A stretch of DNA of 64,000 bases, taken from positions 12,941 through 76,940 of the forward strand of contig NZ_CALISE010000005.1 in assembly GCF_938041965.1 (NCBI RefSeq), in the 5' to 3' direction. Source of the DNA: an uncultured Mogibacterium sp. (lineage in GTDB: Bacteria; Bacillota; Clostridia; Peptostreptococcales; Anaerovoracaceae). Positions 27,197 to 35,539 of this stretch are shown piece after piece. Position 1 is the stretch's first letter; each line of letters starts with the position of its first letter. A program made the position numbers and the translations under genes. The notes below the pieces were generated by a model. The model did not search any database, had not been told where the DNA came from, and worked only from the letters and a program-made list of their open reading frames with translations.

Positions 27197-27805
27197 ATGA
27201 GGCTATATATTCTTAGACATGGGCAGACCGATTTAAATAGCGAGAAACGGTTTCAAGGTCACATGCAAACAGAACTGAACGATGTTGGTATTGCTCAGTC
27301 AGAGAAGGTTGGAGAGCTGCTACGCGAGCGTGGCATTAAGTTCGACAAGATTTATTGTAGCCCTCTAGAGAGAGCAATCAAAACAGCAGAAATCGCTACC
27401 GCGGAGACTAGAGATAAGTTTATAATAGATGATGAGCTTACGGAAATCGACTTCGGGATAAACGAAGGGCGAAAGTATGAGGAGCTACAGGGTAGTAAGA
27501 ATAACATATTTTTATCCCCTGGCAATTACATGCCACCAGAAGGGGGCGAGTCACTAGAGACTCTTAAATTCAGGGTAAAGAGGTTCCTTGAGAGGGTGCG
27601 AGATGAGAACAATGAAGGAAATATACTGGCAGTATCTCACGGAACGGCAATTCACATGATGCTTCTATATATGAGAGGTATGGAATTCAGTGATTTATGG
27701 ACGGAACACGTCGGGAACTGCAATGTGAAAGTTGTCGATGTCGAAGGTTGGGAACTTAAAGTCAGGGATGACCTGCAGATTGAAACTGATAAATATATAA
27801 AATAG
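27197..27805 (+). CDS. Histidine phosphatase family protein
   Basis: A 202-residue phosphoglycerate-mutase-like phosphatase. The catalytic RHG motif lies in YILRHGQTDLNSEKRFQG at residues 4-20, the conserved Arg and Glu are in SPLERAIKTAE, and the second His is in LAVSHGTAI near residue 152. Substrate not determinable; similar proteins act on phosphosugars or cobalamin intermediates. It precedes the patatin-like gene by 29 bases on the same strand. Confidence 0.88.
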   Translation: MRLYILRHGQTDLNSEKRFQGHMQTELNDVGIAQSEKVGELLRERGIKFDKIYCSPLERAIKTAEIATAETRDKFIIDDELTEIDFGINEGRKYEELQGSKNNIFLSPGNYMPPEGGESLETLKFRVKRFLERVRDENNEGNILAVSHGTAIHMMLLYMRGMEFSDLWTEHVGNCNVKVVDVEGWELKVRDDLQIETDKYIK

Positions 27806-27834
27806 ATAATTTACTATATAAAAGGAGGTAAGGT

Positions 27835-28665
27835 ATGAGAGGCATTATTGATGTTGGTGGCGGAACGCGTGATATATTTGGAGCTGGAGTATTCGACTAC
27901 TTCCTTGAGTATGGAGTGGCTTTTGACAGGTGTTATGGTGTATCAGCTGGCTGCGCTAATATAGCATCATTCCTTGCAGGACAACAACACAGAAATTATG
28001 AATTTTATACGGAATATGCTATGCGAAAGGAATATATGAGTCTTGATAATTTCATTAAGACAGGTTCATATGTTGATTTAGATTATGTATATGGCACACT
28101 GTCGAACAGTTATGGTGAATATCCGCTAAATTTCGAAGTTCTTAAGAGTAATCCATCAGAATTCATAATAATTGCTGCTGAAGCAAATACTGGCAAGACT
28201 AAATACTTTACAAAAGCCGATCTAAACTATAATAACTATGCACCTATAAATGCGTCTAGCTGCGTACCGGTTGTAAATAAACCTTATAAGATAGATGGTG
28301 TGGAATATTTTGATGGGGGTATAGCAGACCCAATCCCATATAAGAAGGCATTAGATGATGGCTGCGATGAACTCGTAATTATATTGACTAGACCTAAGGC
28401 TGGGCACCGCATAGATAATAGCGATAAGAGAATGGCTCAGATACTGGCTAGGCAGTATCCTAAGGCAGCTGAGCTTCTTGAGCATAGAGCCGAAACCTAC
28501 AATACGCAGCTAGATGCTATAAAAAAGCTCGAGGAAGAAGGAGTCGCAAAAATCATTGCACCTGAGAACATTGGGAAACTCAAGACTCTGACTAGAGATG
28601 TAGATATGCTTAAGTCTCTGTATAGAAAAGGTCTTGTTGCGGCAAAGAAAGCTGATATAAAATAG
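27835..28665 (+). CDS. Patatin-like phospholipase
   Basis: A 276-residue member of the RssA/patatin family. The oxyanion glycine run and the nucleophile elbow are present: GGGTRDIFGAGVFDYFLEYG at residues 7-26 and GVSAGCAN with the catalytic Ser near residue 40. The catalytic Asp is in DGGIADPIP near residue 160. These acyl hydrolases act on membrane lipids. A strong AAAGGAGGTAAG site precedes the ATG. It is followed by a terminator shared with the convergent MarR gene. Confidence 0.9.
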   Translation: MRGIIDVGGGTRDIFGAGVFDYFLEYGVAFDRCYGVSAGCANIASFLAGQQHRNYEFYTEYAMRKEYMSLDNFIKTGSYVDLDYVYGTLSNSYGEYPLNFEVLKSNPSEFIIIAAEANTGKTKYFTKADLNYNNYAPINASSCVPVVNKPYKIDGVEYFDGGIADPIPYKKALDDGCDELVIILTRPKAGHRIDNSDKRMAQILARQYPKAAELLEHRAETYNTQLDAIKKLEEEGVAKIIAPENIGKLKTLTRDVDMLKSLYRKGLVAAKKADIK

Positions 28666-28756
28666 CGTCTATACGACATTTGATTATAGTTAAATCTTGC
28701 TGTAATTTGAACACTGGTATAAATACATCACTTGAAAATTTACAGATTATGAAAAC

Positions 28757-28780
28757 AGGCAGGAGCAATAGCCCCTGCCT
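28757..28780. terminator. Terminator between patatin and MarR genes
   Basis: AGGCAGG at 28757-28763 pairs with CCTGCCT at 28774-28780; AATTTCTTTG follows on the plus strand and GTTTTC on the minus strand. Confidence 0.55.
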
Positions 28781-28822
28781 AATTTCTTTGATGTTGTTCA
28801 ATGTAAACGCCTGAACTCGCTC

Positions 28823-29257
28823 TTACTGCTCGATTGTATTCATGAAATTATGAAGTAGTTTGAACAGTGCTGCAGCTTCGTCGTCAGTAAGATTAATACA
28901 TGAACGAATCTCCTGTGGTACGGCAAGCGCTTCCTCGCGGAGAGCCATACCCTTGTCTGTAATTTTGATGATTAGATTGCGTTCATCCTTTACCGAACGA
29001 TTTCTAGTTAAATAACCCTTAGATTCAAGCTTCTTGAGAAGCGGAGTTAGCGTACCGGAATCAAGGAAAAGCTTATCCCCAAGTTCCTTAACACTAAGCT
29101 CGCGAGTCTCCCATAGTACCATCATAGTGATGTACTGTGTATATGTGAGATCCAGCTTGCTCAGAAATGGCTTATATCTGCGAGTTATCTCCTTAGAGCA
29201 TGCGTACAGCGGAAAGCATAGTTGATTTTCTAGCTTTAGGCTATCGTACTTGTCCAT
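28823..29257 (-). CDS. OhrR-like MarR-family regulator
   Basis: A 144-residue regulator. Its N-terminal part, NQLCFPLYACSKEITRRYKP, matches OhrR proteins, which sense organic peroxides through the Cys in CFPLY (about residue 13). LTYTQYITMMVLWE, the helix-turn-helix LSVKELGDKLFLDSGTLTPLL and the wing VKDERNLIIKITDKG follow. The usual Ohr target is not adjacent; HydE is transcribed divergently from the shared upstream region. A near-consensus promoter lies upstream. Confidence 0.88.
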   Translation of the reverse strand: MDKYDSLKLENQLCFPLYACSKEITRRYKPFLSKLDLTYTQYITMMVLWETRELSVKELGDKLFLDSGTLTPLLKKLESKGYLTRNRSVKDERNLIIKITDKGMALREEALAVPQEIRSCINLTDDEAAALFKLLHNFMNTIEQ

Positions 29258-29332
29258 CAGTTTTCCTCCCAGTTATGCAGATACTGTATGCAATTCTCTA
29301 AATATACATCTTGTTGCACACAATTTAATTTG

Positions 29333-29361
29333 ATTTTAGCCTAACGCAATATATGTGTCAA
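29333..29361 (-). promoter_or_regulatory. Promoter of the OhrR-like gene
   Basis: On the minus strand, TTGACA (29361-29356) and TAAAAT (29338-29333) are separated by 17 bases. This is the best promoter in the intergenic region. Confidence 0.7.
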
Positions 29362-29366
29362 CAATT

Positions 29367-29378
29367 GTTTGTACAAAC
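29367..29378. promoter_or_regulatory. Palindrome GTTTGTACAAAC (possible OhrR-like operator)
   Basis: A perfect 12-bp palindrome just upstream of the -35 box of the OhrR-like gene and about 30 bp before the -10 box (TATAAT, 29410-29415) of the divergent hydE. TTGTACAA-type centres are usual for OhrR-like proteins. It could control both genes. Confidence 0.5.
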
Positions 29379-29456
29379 GTTCAAAAAATCACGTATTTTC
29401 TTTTGTTGTTATAATATTTCATTGTGTTAAAATATCTAATGGGGGGGATTAGAAAA

Positions 29457-30515
29457 ATGACTGAAGTTATGCGACTAGCACGCAAGCTTGTTGAAGACGG
29501 GCTTTTGGAACATAACGAATATGTGGAGCTACTTGCAGATAGAGATGATGAGGTTCGTGAGTATCTACGCAGTACAGCACAGGGCATCGCAGTTAGTAAC
29601 TATGGTCACGATATATTTTTGCGAGGACTCATAGAGTATTCCAACACATGCAAAAATGACTGCTATTACTGCGGTATTAGACGGAGCAATGATAACGTTG
29701 AGAGATATAGGCTTAGTCTTGAAGAAATCTTAAGCTGCTGTGAGATAGGATATCATATCGGGCTTAGGACATTCGTACTACAAGGTGGAGAGGATCCTTA
29801 TTTTACGGATGATATGATGTGTGAAATTATCTCTTCAATTAAGTCGCACTATCCAGATTGTGCGTTAACCCTTTCGATTGGAGAAAAGGGGCGTGAGAGC
29901 TACGAGCGATATTTTGCGGCCGGTGCAGATAGATACCTGCTGAGACATGAAACTGCTGATAGTACTCATTATAGACGCCTTCATCCAGAGTCACTTTCGC
30001 TAGAGAATCGCATGCGATGTCTTGACACTTTGAAGGATATCGGATTTCAAATCGGCGCCGGTTTCATGGTTGGTTCACCGGGACAGACATACGATACAAT
30101 GGCAAGCGACTTTGAGTATTTAAAGAAACTGAATCCTCATATGATAGGAATCGGACCATTTATACACCATAAGGATACACCGTTTAGGAACGAAGCTGAC
30201 GGAACACTTGAACTGACGCTTTATTGCCTTAGTATACTGAGGATAATGTTCCCTAAAGCGTTATTGCCAGCGACAACAGCTCTAGGTACAATCGACAAAA
30301 CGGGTCGTGAAAAGGGCGTGCTTGCGGGTGCGAATGTTATAATGCCGAGCCTTTCACCGGATAATGCCAGGAGTAAATACCTTTTGTATGAGGGCAAGGT
30401 GGGGGTCAAGGACAAAGCAGCAGAAGGCCGTCAGTTGCTCGATGAGAGATTAGCTAAAATTGGGTATAGGACAGTGACAGCGCGTGGAGACTATAAAGGC
30501 TGGGATAGAATGTAA
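29457..30515 (+). CDS. hydE: [FeFe]-hydrogenase maturase HydE
   Basis: A 352-residue radical SAM enzyme. The cluster motif is CKNDCYYCGIR (C-x3-C-x2-C) near residue 62, preceded by LRGLIEYSNT. Later segments LLRHETADSTHYRRLHP and GFMVGSPGQT are typical of HydE. The enzyme helps build the H-cluster of [FeFe]-hydrogenase. HydF, HydG and the hydrogenase are not in the window. The start at 29457 (MTEVMRLARKL) is preferred over an upstream ATG at 29439 because the GGGGGGA tract fits it as binding site. The close relative PylB (methylornithine synthase) is unlikely, since TAG is used freely as stop here. Confidence 0.87.
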   Translation: MTEVMRLARKLVEDGLLEHNEYVELLADRDDEVREYLRSTAQGIAVSNYGHDIFLRGLIEYSNTCKNDCYYCGIRRSNDNVERYRLSLEEILSCCEIGYHIGLRTFVLQGGEDPYFTDDMMCEIISSIKSHYPDCALTLSIGEKGRESYERYFAAGADRYLLRHETADSTHYRRLHPESLSLENRMRCLDTLKDIGFQIGAGFMVGSPGQTYDTMASDFEYLKKLNPHMIGIGPFIHHKDTPFRNEADGTLELTLYCLSILRIMFPKALLPATTALGTIDKTGREKGVLAGANVIMPSLSPDNARSKYLLYEGKVGVKDKAAEGRQLLDERLAKIGYRTVTARGDYKGWDRM

Positions 30516-30625
30516 ATTTCATATCAGCTAGTTAATTTATTAAGAATGAACTCAGACGTTATCATATGATTATCGACTGATTCACAATATATTGCAGTAT
30601 GTTTTATTCATTGTGGAGGTGCTTA

Positions 30626-31738
30626 ATGGATAAAGAAACTCGTCCGTATATAGCTTGGGATGTGGTGCAGGATTTTATGGTAAAGGCATTCACAGAACTC
30701 GGAGTTCCTGAGTCTGATGCTGAGATTTGCGCTGAAGTTCTAATGGAGAGCGACAGGAGAGGAATCGAAAGTCACGGGGTAAATAGATTCAAACCCATTT
30801 ACGTTGACCGCATCAACAAAGGTATATTAAATCCTGTCACAGAGGTTGATATTATCAGAGAATCGCCGACGACAGCAGTACTCGATGCTAACGATGGTAT
30901 GGGTATGGTTGCTAGTAAGATGGCTATGGATATGGCTATCGAGAAGGCGAAGAAGTATGGAACTGCTTGCGTTGCAGTTCGTAATTCCTCGCACTACGGG
31001 ATCGCTGGATACTGGACCTCGATGGCGACAGATGAAGGCATGATAGGGATTACAGGAACTAATGCAAGGCCTTCAATCGCACCGACATTCGGTGTTGAAA
31101 ATATGCTCGGAACAAATCCGCTTACGATCGGAATTCCTACGGATGAAGGATATCCATTTTTGATTGACTGTGCGACATCCATAACGCAGAGAGGAAAGCT
31201 AGAGTTTTACGAACGTATCGGCAAGGACACTCCTGCAGGAATGGTTATCGGAAGAGACGGTTCAGCGCTCACCGATACTTCCTACATTTTGAAAGCACTA
31301 AATAATAGGGAAGCTGCGCTAGCTCCACTCGGTGGAATAGGCGAGGAGCTTGGCGGATATAAAGGTTACAGCTATGCGACAGCCGTTGAACTGCTATCAG
31401 CAGCTCTTTCTGGAGGAATGTTCCTCAAGAATTTGACGTGCATAGGGGAAAATGGGGAACTAAGACCTTATCACCTAGGCCATTTCTTCATAGTAATTGA
31501 TCCTGAAGCGATGATCGGTAGAGAGGTGTGTGAGAAGACTGCAGGCGATATACTTAGAGCTCTTAGGGCATCTCAGAAGGCGCCTGGTCATGACAGAATA
31601 TACACTGCTGGAGAGAAGGAGTGGGATATAAAAGAATTCCGCAAAGACAAAGGTGTTCCAATGGGAGAGGATGTACAGCGTGAGTTCATCGAGGTGCGTG
31701 ACTCGCTCGGCATGGATTTCAAATTCCCGTTTGAATAG
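30626..31738 (+). CDS. Malate/L-lactate dehydrogenase-like oxidoreductase (Ldh_2 family)
   Basis: A 370-residue NAD(P)-dependent oxidoreductase of the COG2055 type. Characteristic stretches are ESHGVNRFKPIYVDRIN, RNSSHYGIAGYW, and GTNPLTIGIPT with DCATSITQRGK after it. It could act on lactate, malate or another 2-hydroxyacid, or on ureidoglycolate. The start at 30626 is supported by TGGAGG seven bases before it. GAPDH follows after 37 bases. Confidence 0.87.
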   Translation: MDKETRPYIAWDVVQDFMVKAFTELGVPESDAEICAEVLMESDRRGIESHGVNRFKPIYVDRINKGILNPVTEVDIIRESPTTAVLDANDGMGMVASKMAMDMAIEKAKKYGTACVAVRNSSHYGIAGYWTSMATDEGMIGITGTNARPSIAPTFGVENMLGTNPLTIGIPTDEGYPFLIDCATSITQRGKLEFYERIGKDTPAGMVIGRDGSALTDTSYILKALNNREAALAPLGGIGEELGGYKGYSYATAVELLSAALSGGMFLKNLTCIGENGELRPYHLGHFFIVIDPEAMIGREVCEKTAGDILRALRASQKAPGHDRIYTAGEKEWDIKEFRKDKGVPMGEDVQREFIEVRDSLGMDFKFPFE

Positions 31739-31775
31739 ATAAATTACAACTAAATACGTGTTAAGGGGGCTATAT

Positions 31776-32789
31776 ATGATTAGATTAGCTATCAATGGAT
31801 TTGGTCGTATAGGTAGACTAGCATTCAGACGTGTCATGGAAATGGAAGAATTCGAGGTTGTTGCAATCAACGATTTAACATCTCCCGATATGCTGGCATA
31901 TCTGCTAAAATACGATAGTGTACAGGGAACTTACATGGGACATACTGTGGAAAATGACGAAGAGTCGATCACAGTCGACGGTAAGAAAATCACTATTTAC
32001 AAGGAATCAGACGCTAGGAATCTACCTTGGGGAGAATTAGAAATAGATGTTGTGCTTGAATGCACAGGGTTCTACACATCTAAGGAGAAGTCGAAGGCGC
32101 ATCTGGATGCAGGCGCCAAGAAGGTCCTGATTTCAGCACCTGCTGGAAATGATCTCAAGACCATCGTATATGGTGTTAATCACGAGACTCTGACTTCTGA
32201 AGACAGGATAGTGTCAGGAGCATCTTGTACGACGAACTGCCTCGCTCCTATGGCAAAGGCGCTCGCTGATTACAGAGAGCTGCGTACAGGATTTATGATG
32301 ACCATCCATGCGTATACTGGTAATCAGAAGATACTCGATGCACCGGATAAGGGGTCTAAATTCAGAAGATCGAGAGCAGCGGCAATCAATATCGTTCCTA
32401 CTACCACAGGTGCGGCGCAAGCGATTGGAAATGTAATTCCGGAGCTTGCAAGAAAGCTAATTGGATCTGCGCAGAGAGTTCCAGTAGCTACTGGATCCAT
32501 TACTATCCTAGATGCTACTCTCAAGGACGAGACCGATTCGGTGTCAGTAGAGGGAATTAATGCAGCGATGAAAGCTGCACAGGATGCATCGTTCGGTTAC
32601 AACGAGGATGAAATAGTATCGACAGACGTTATCGGGATGAGCTATGGCTCACTGTTTGATGCAACGCAGACGCTAGCTCAGAAGTGCGGAACGCATATCT
32701 ATGAAGCTAGAGTAGTTGCATGGTATGACAATGAGATGAGCTATGTAAGCCAACTAATAAGAACGCTGAGCTACATGGCTAAGCTATAA
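31776..32789 (+). CDS. gap: Glyceraldehyde-3-phosphate dehydrogenase, type I
   Basis: A 337-residue NAD-dependent [19 protein letters not shown] is the nucleotide-binding start and [15 protein letters not shown] has the catalytic Cys (about residue 150). The [14 protein letters not shown] segment and the C-terminal [13 protein letters not shown] are family-typical. Phosphoglycerate kinase and triosephosphate isomerase are not adjacent, so it is not part of the usual gap-pgk-tpi cluster. An acyl-CoA synthetase subunit follows 30 bases later. The start is the ATG at 31776. Confidence 0.93.
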   Translation: MIRLAINGFGRIGRLAFRRVMEMEEFEVVAINDLTSPDMLAYLLKYDSVQGTYMGHTVENDEESITVDGKKITIYKESDARNLPWGELEIDVVLECTGFYTSKEKSKAHLDAGAKKVLISAPAGNDLKTIVYGVNHETLTSEDRIVSGASCTTNCLAPMAKALADYRELRTGFMMTIHAYTGNQKILDAPDKGSKFRRSRAAAINIVPTTTGAAQAIGNVIPELARKLIGSAQRVPVATGSITILDATLKDETDSVSVEGINAAMKAAQDASFGYNEDEIVSTDVIGMSYGSLFDATQTLAQKCGTHIYEARVVAWYDNEMSYVSQLIRTLSYMAKL

Positions 32790-32819
32790 GGTTATTTCAA
32801 AGCAGGAGGAGATTATAAA

Positions 32820-34250
32820 ATGGAAGTAAAAGAAGCAAGACAATACGTCGTTGACAAACTAGAGTACGCATTCAAGCCAAATTCAATCGCTGTAATTGGA
32901 GCCAGCCGTAATGAGACGAAGGTTGGATTTAAGGTAATCCAGGGACTTAGAAAGTGCGGATATGAGGGAGAGCTTTACCCTATCAATGTTAAAGCCACAG
33001 AAGTTGCAGGAATACCGGCATATCAGAATATAAAGGATGTTCCCGGTGATGTTGACTTAGCCTTCGTATCGCTACCAGCAACGGGCGTTTTCGATGCGCT
33101 CAAAGACTGCGTTGAGAAAAAGGTTAAGATAGCAGTAGTTTCATCATCTGGATTTAAAGAAGTTGGAAACGGTGACCTGCAAAATGAGATAACCGAGTTC
33201 TGCCGTGAACACGAGCTTCCGCTGATCGGTCCAAACCTAGTAGGTATTGGAACTCCATACCACGATTTCAACTGTGGATTTATACCATATCTACCTAATA
33301 AAGGACCAGTTGCACTGATCTCGCAGTCAGGTTCTAACCTTCTAGCTGCACTTGGTTCATCTCAGATTGACCACTTTGGCATCAGCATGTTCGTAGGACT
33401 AGGCAACAAGGCTGACGTTGATTTCTGCGAGATGATTAAGTATGCAGACAAAGAGCCTAATACGAAGTGCATTGCAGTTTACATCGAAGCTCTCGATAGC
33501 CCTGAAGCATTTAAAAAAGCTTGCCTTGAGTGCGAGAAGCCGATTACCGCAATAAAGGTTGGTTCTTCTGAGATAGGTGTTAAGGCTGCATTTGCTCATA
33601 CAGCATCTGAGAATCAGGGACATTCAAATGCTGAGTACGATAAATTATTCGAAGAATCAGGTGTTCTTCGCGAGAAAACATGGCAGGAGTTCTTAGATAC
33701 TTCTCTCGCTTTAGGTAACTGCCCTCCACTGAGAGGTGACAATGTAGTAATCATCACAAATGGAGGTGGTGCTGGACTTCTAGCGGCTGACCATTTTGAG
33801 AGATTGGGAATGCCACTAAAGGAACTCAAGGATATCTCGCCAGACCTCAGAGAGAATATCAGAAATTATATGCCTGCATTTGGTTCACCGCTCAATCCTG
33901 TTGATATAAGCGGAACAGCAACTTCTGACATGTATGGTGGTGCGCTTAAAACGGCATATAGGGATGAACACGTTGATGGAATTCTTATTTCCGTTTGCCC
34001 TACTGCAGTAACTGATGTTGAGGCTATTACTGAGACTGTAATTAATATTCACAGACAGTACAAGAATCTCGGAAAGCCATTTATCATGGAGTGCCAGGGT
34101 GGAAATGAGTGCAGAGAAGCTATCATGAAACTCAGAGATAAGGGAATCCCTGCTTACTCTACACCTGAACAGGCTGTAAATGCTATGGTTGCACTAAGAA
34201 GATATAGCCATATCATGAACAAAAAAGAGAAGCTAATCAAAAATATTTAA
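32820..34250 (+). CDS. ADP-forming acyl-CoA synthetase, alpha-type subunit
   Basis: A 476-residue protein. The CoA-binding Rossmann domain opens with NSIAVIGASRNETKVGFKV (about residues 22-40), and a succinyl-CoA-ligase-like part follows. The conserved His that carries the phosphate lies in KAAFAHTASENQG (about residue 258). Length and domain order match the alpha subunit of ADP-forming acetate-CoA ligases, which make ATP from acyl-CoA in anaerobes. No ATP-grasp beta subunit is adjacent. AGGAGGAGA precedes the ATG. Confidence 0.85.
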   Translation: MEVKEARQYVVDKLEYAFKPNSIAVIGASRNETKVGFKVIQGLRKCGYEGELYPINVKATEVAGIPAYQNIKDVPGDVDLAFVSLPATGVFDALKDCVEKKVKIAVVSSSGFKEVGNGDLQNEITEFCREHELPLIGPNLVGIGTPYHDFNCGFIPYLPNKGPVALISQSGSNLLAALGSSQIDHFGISMFVGLGNKADVDFCEMIKYADKEPNTKCIAVYIEALDSPEAFKKACLECEKPITAIKVGSSEIGVKAAFAHTASENQGHSNAEYDKLFEESGVLREKTWQEFLDTSLALGNCPPLRGDNVVIITNGGGAGLLAADHFERLGMPLKELKDISPDLRENIRNYMPAFGSPLNPVDISGTATSDMYGGALKTAYRDEHVDGILISVCPTAVTDVEAITETVINIHRQYKNLGKPFIMECQGGNECREAIMKLRDKGIPAYSTPEQAVNAMVALRRYSHIMNKKEKLIKNI

Positions 34251-34296
34251 TGGCGATATACAGTTAATTTTAAAAGTGAGATAATGCGTTGTGTTT

Positions 34297-34324
34297 GAGT
34301 GATGCAGGTATTCCTGCATCACTC
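34297..34324 (+). terminator. Hairpin between the acyl-CoA synthetase gene and the next gene
   Basis: A perfect 12-bp stem (GAGTGATGCAGG at 34297-34308, CCTGCATCACTC at 34313-34324) with a TATT loop. The T-run is weak (TTATAAGG) and it sits just before the next ribosome binding site, so it may attenuate more than terminate. Confidence 0.55.
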
Positions 34325-34339
34325 TTATAAGGAATGAGT

Positions 34340-35434
34340 ATGAACGGAGACAAACTTTTCAGACTTCTTATGGCCCTGTGCCTGGCTATGGGCATTATGG
34401 GAATCACCGTCGGGAAATTTATTTTAGGTGGTATTTTCGTCGGACTTGCAGTGGCAATATGGCTGACGACAGGAGGAAAGCACTACAATGATCGTAACCT
34501 ATATGACAAAATCGTTGAGGGCTGTGAAGATATCACTATAGAGCATATATATGAACGTCTAAGCTTTGTTGACACATGGTTAGGATGTCCATGGATTGGG
34601 AGCAATACTTTTACGACTGGAGATGCTATCATCTTCGGACCAAGTCCATTCAAAGACTATATTACGATTTATAAGGATAAAAAAAATAATATCGTCGTCA
34701 AGAGCGGCACAGAACTAAATCATATCGTGAGAAATGCAGAAAATGAAGCTCACTTTAAAGATGTTCTAGACACGAAGAATATGACGGTTAATCCGAAAAC
34801 CTATTCGCATTTTGCTAGCTGGAAGCTGATGAGCGCCGTTTTGGTTGACGATTTAACGGAAATCATTAAAAGGGTAAAAGCTGGTGATAACTCGGATATT
34901 AAGTCACTGGATAAATTTAAATTTTTCTATGCAAATAGCACAGATTGTTTGTATAAAGATATTGATGATAACGAGTACACCTATGTTAGAACGACAAATG
35001 AGCCTCTCGATGTGAAAATCTACGAGATACCAGAAGGCGATGAATCAATTGAAGAAGCTGGAGAGGTGCTCGCTCAAGTTACGGGATCTGCAAAAGCCGA
35101 GAAGAATGGATTTAAGTTCTATATGTCAGGCGAAGAATACGGAACTCTATATAGGGATACCGAAAGTGATAGTGATTCATACTTCCTTGAGACGAGCGAT
35201 GGCAGAGTTTACGTAAAGGGATTTAGAGCCGTGAGAAAGGCAAATCTTAGCTGTAATTACATCATCACGATAGATGGTGTGAGGAAGGCTGTGATTGCAG
35301 GAAATGCTAGAATCGCATTCGAAGAGGATGTACTCACTGAGAATAGCTTAATCTGCAGTCTAGATGACGAGTATCTGCTGCTATATATGGCTATACAGGA
35401 GATGATAATGACCAAAAACAAGTGGCTGAAATAG
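34340..35434 (+). CDS. Unknown membrane-anchored protein
   Basis: I do not recognise this family. The 364-residue protein starts with two adjacent hydrophobic segments (about residues 7-45) that form a hairpin anchor; the rest is soluble and beta-rich, with no clear motif. The start at 34340 is preferred over 34334 because of its spacing to AAGGA. It follows the hairpin at 34297-34324, so some readthrough from the acyl-CoA synthetase gene is possible. Confidence 0.65.
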   Translation: MNGDKLFRLLMALCLAMGIMGITVGKFILGGIFVGLAVAIWLTTGGKHYNDRNLYDKIVEGCEDITIEHIYERLSFVDTWLGCPWIGSNTFTTGDAIIFGPSPFKDYITIYKDKKNNIVVKSGTELNHIVRNAENEAHFKDVLDTKNMTVNPKTYSHFASWKLMSAVLVDDLTEIIKRVKAGDNSDIKSLDKFKFFYANSTDCLYKDIDDNEYTYVRTTNEPLDVKIYEIPEGDESIEEAGEVLAQVTGSAKAEKNGFKFYMSGEEYGTLYRDTESDSDSYFLETSDGRVYVKGFRAVRKANLSCNYIITIDGVRKAVIAGNARIAFEEDVLTENSLICSLDDEYLLLYMAIQEMIMTKNKWLK

Positions 35435-35539
35435 TTAGCCACCCTTTAGTTTGATTTTGATATCGCTAGAATGTATAATTAATTTGCATATTTAAATGTG
35501 ATATTGATGCACTTATTAGAAAGTAGTAAGGGTGATTTG

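Noticed and set aside
29457..30515. PylB (methylornithine synthase) instead of HydE
   Set aside because: The motifs suit HydE, and TAG is used as a normal stop in about a third of the genes, which does not fit pyrrolysine use.
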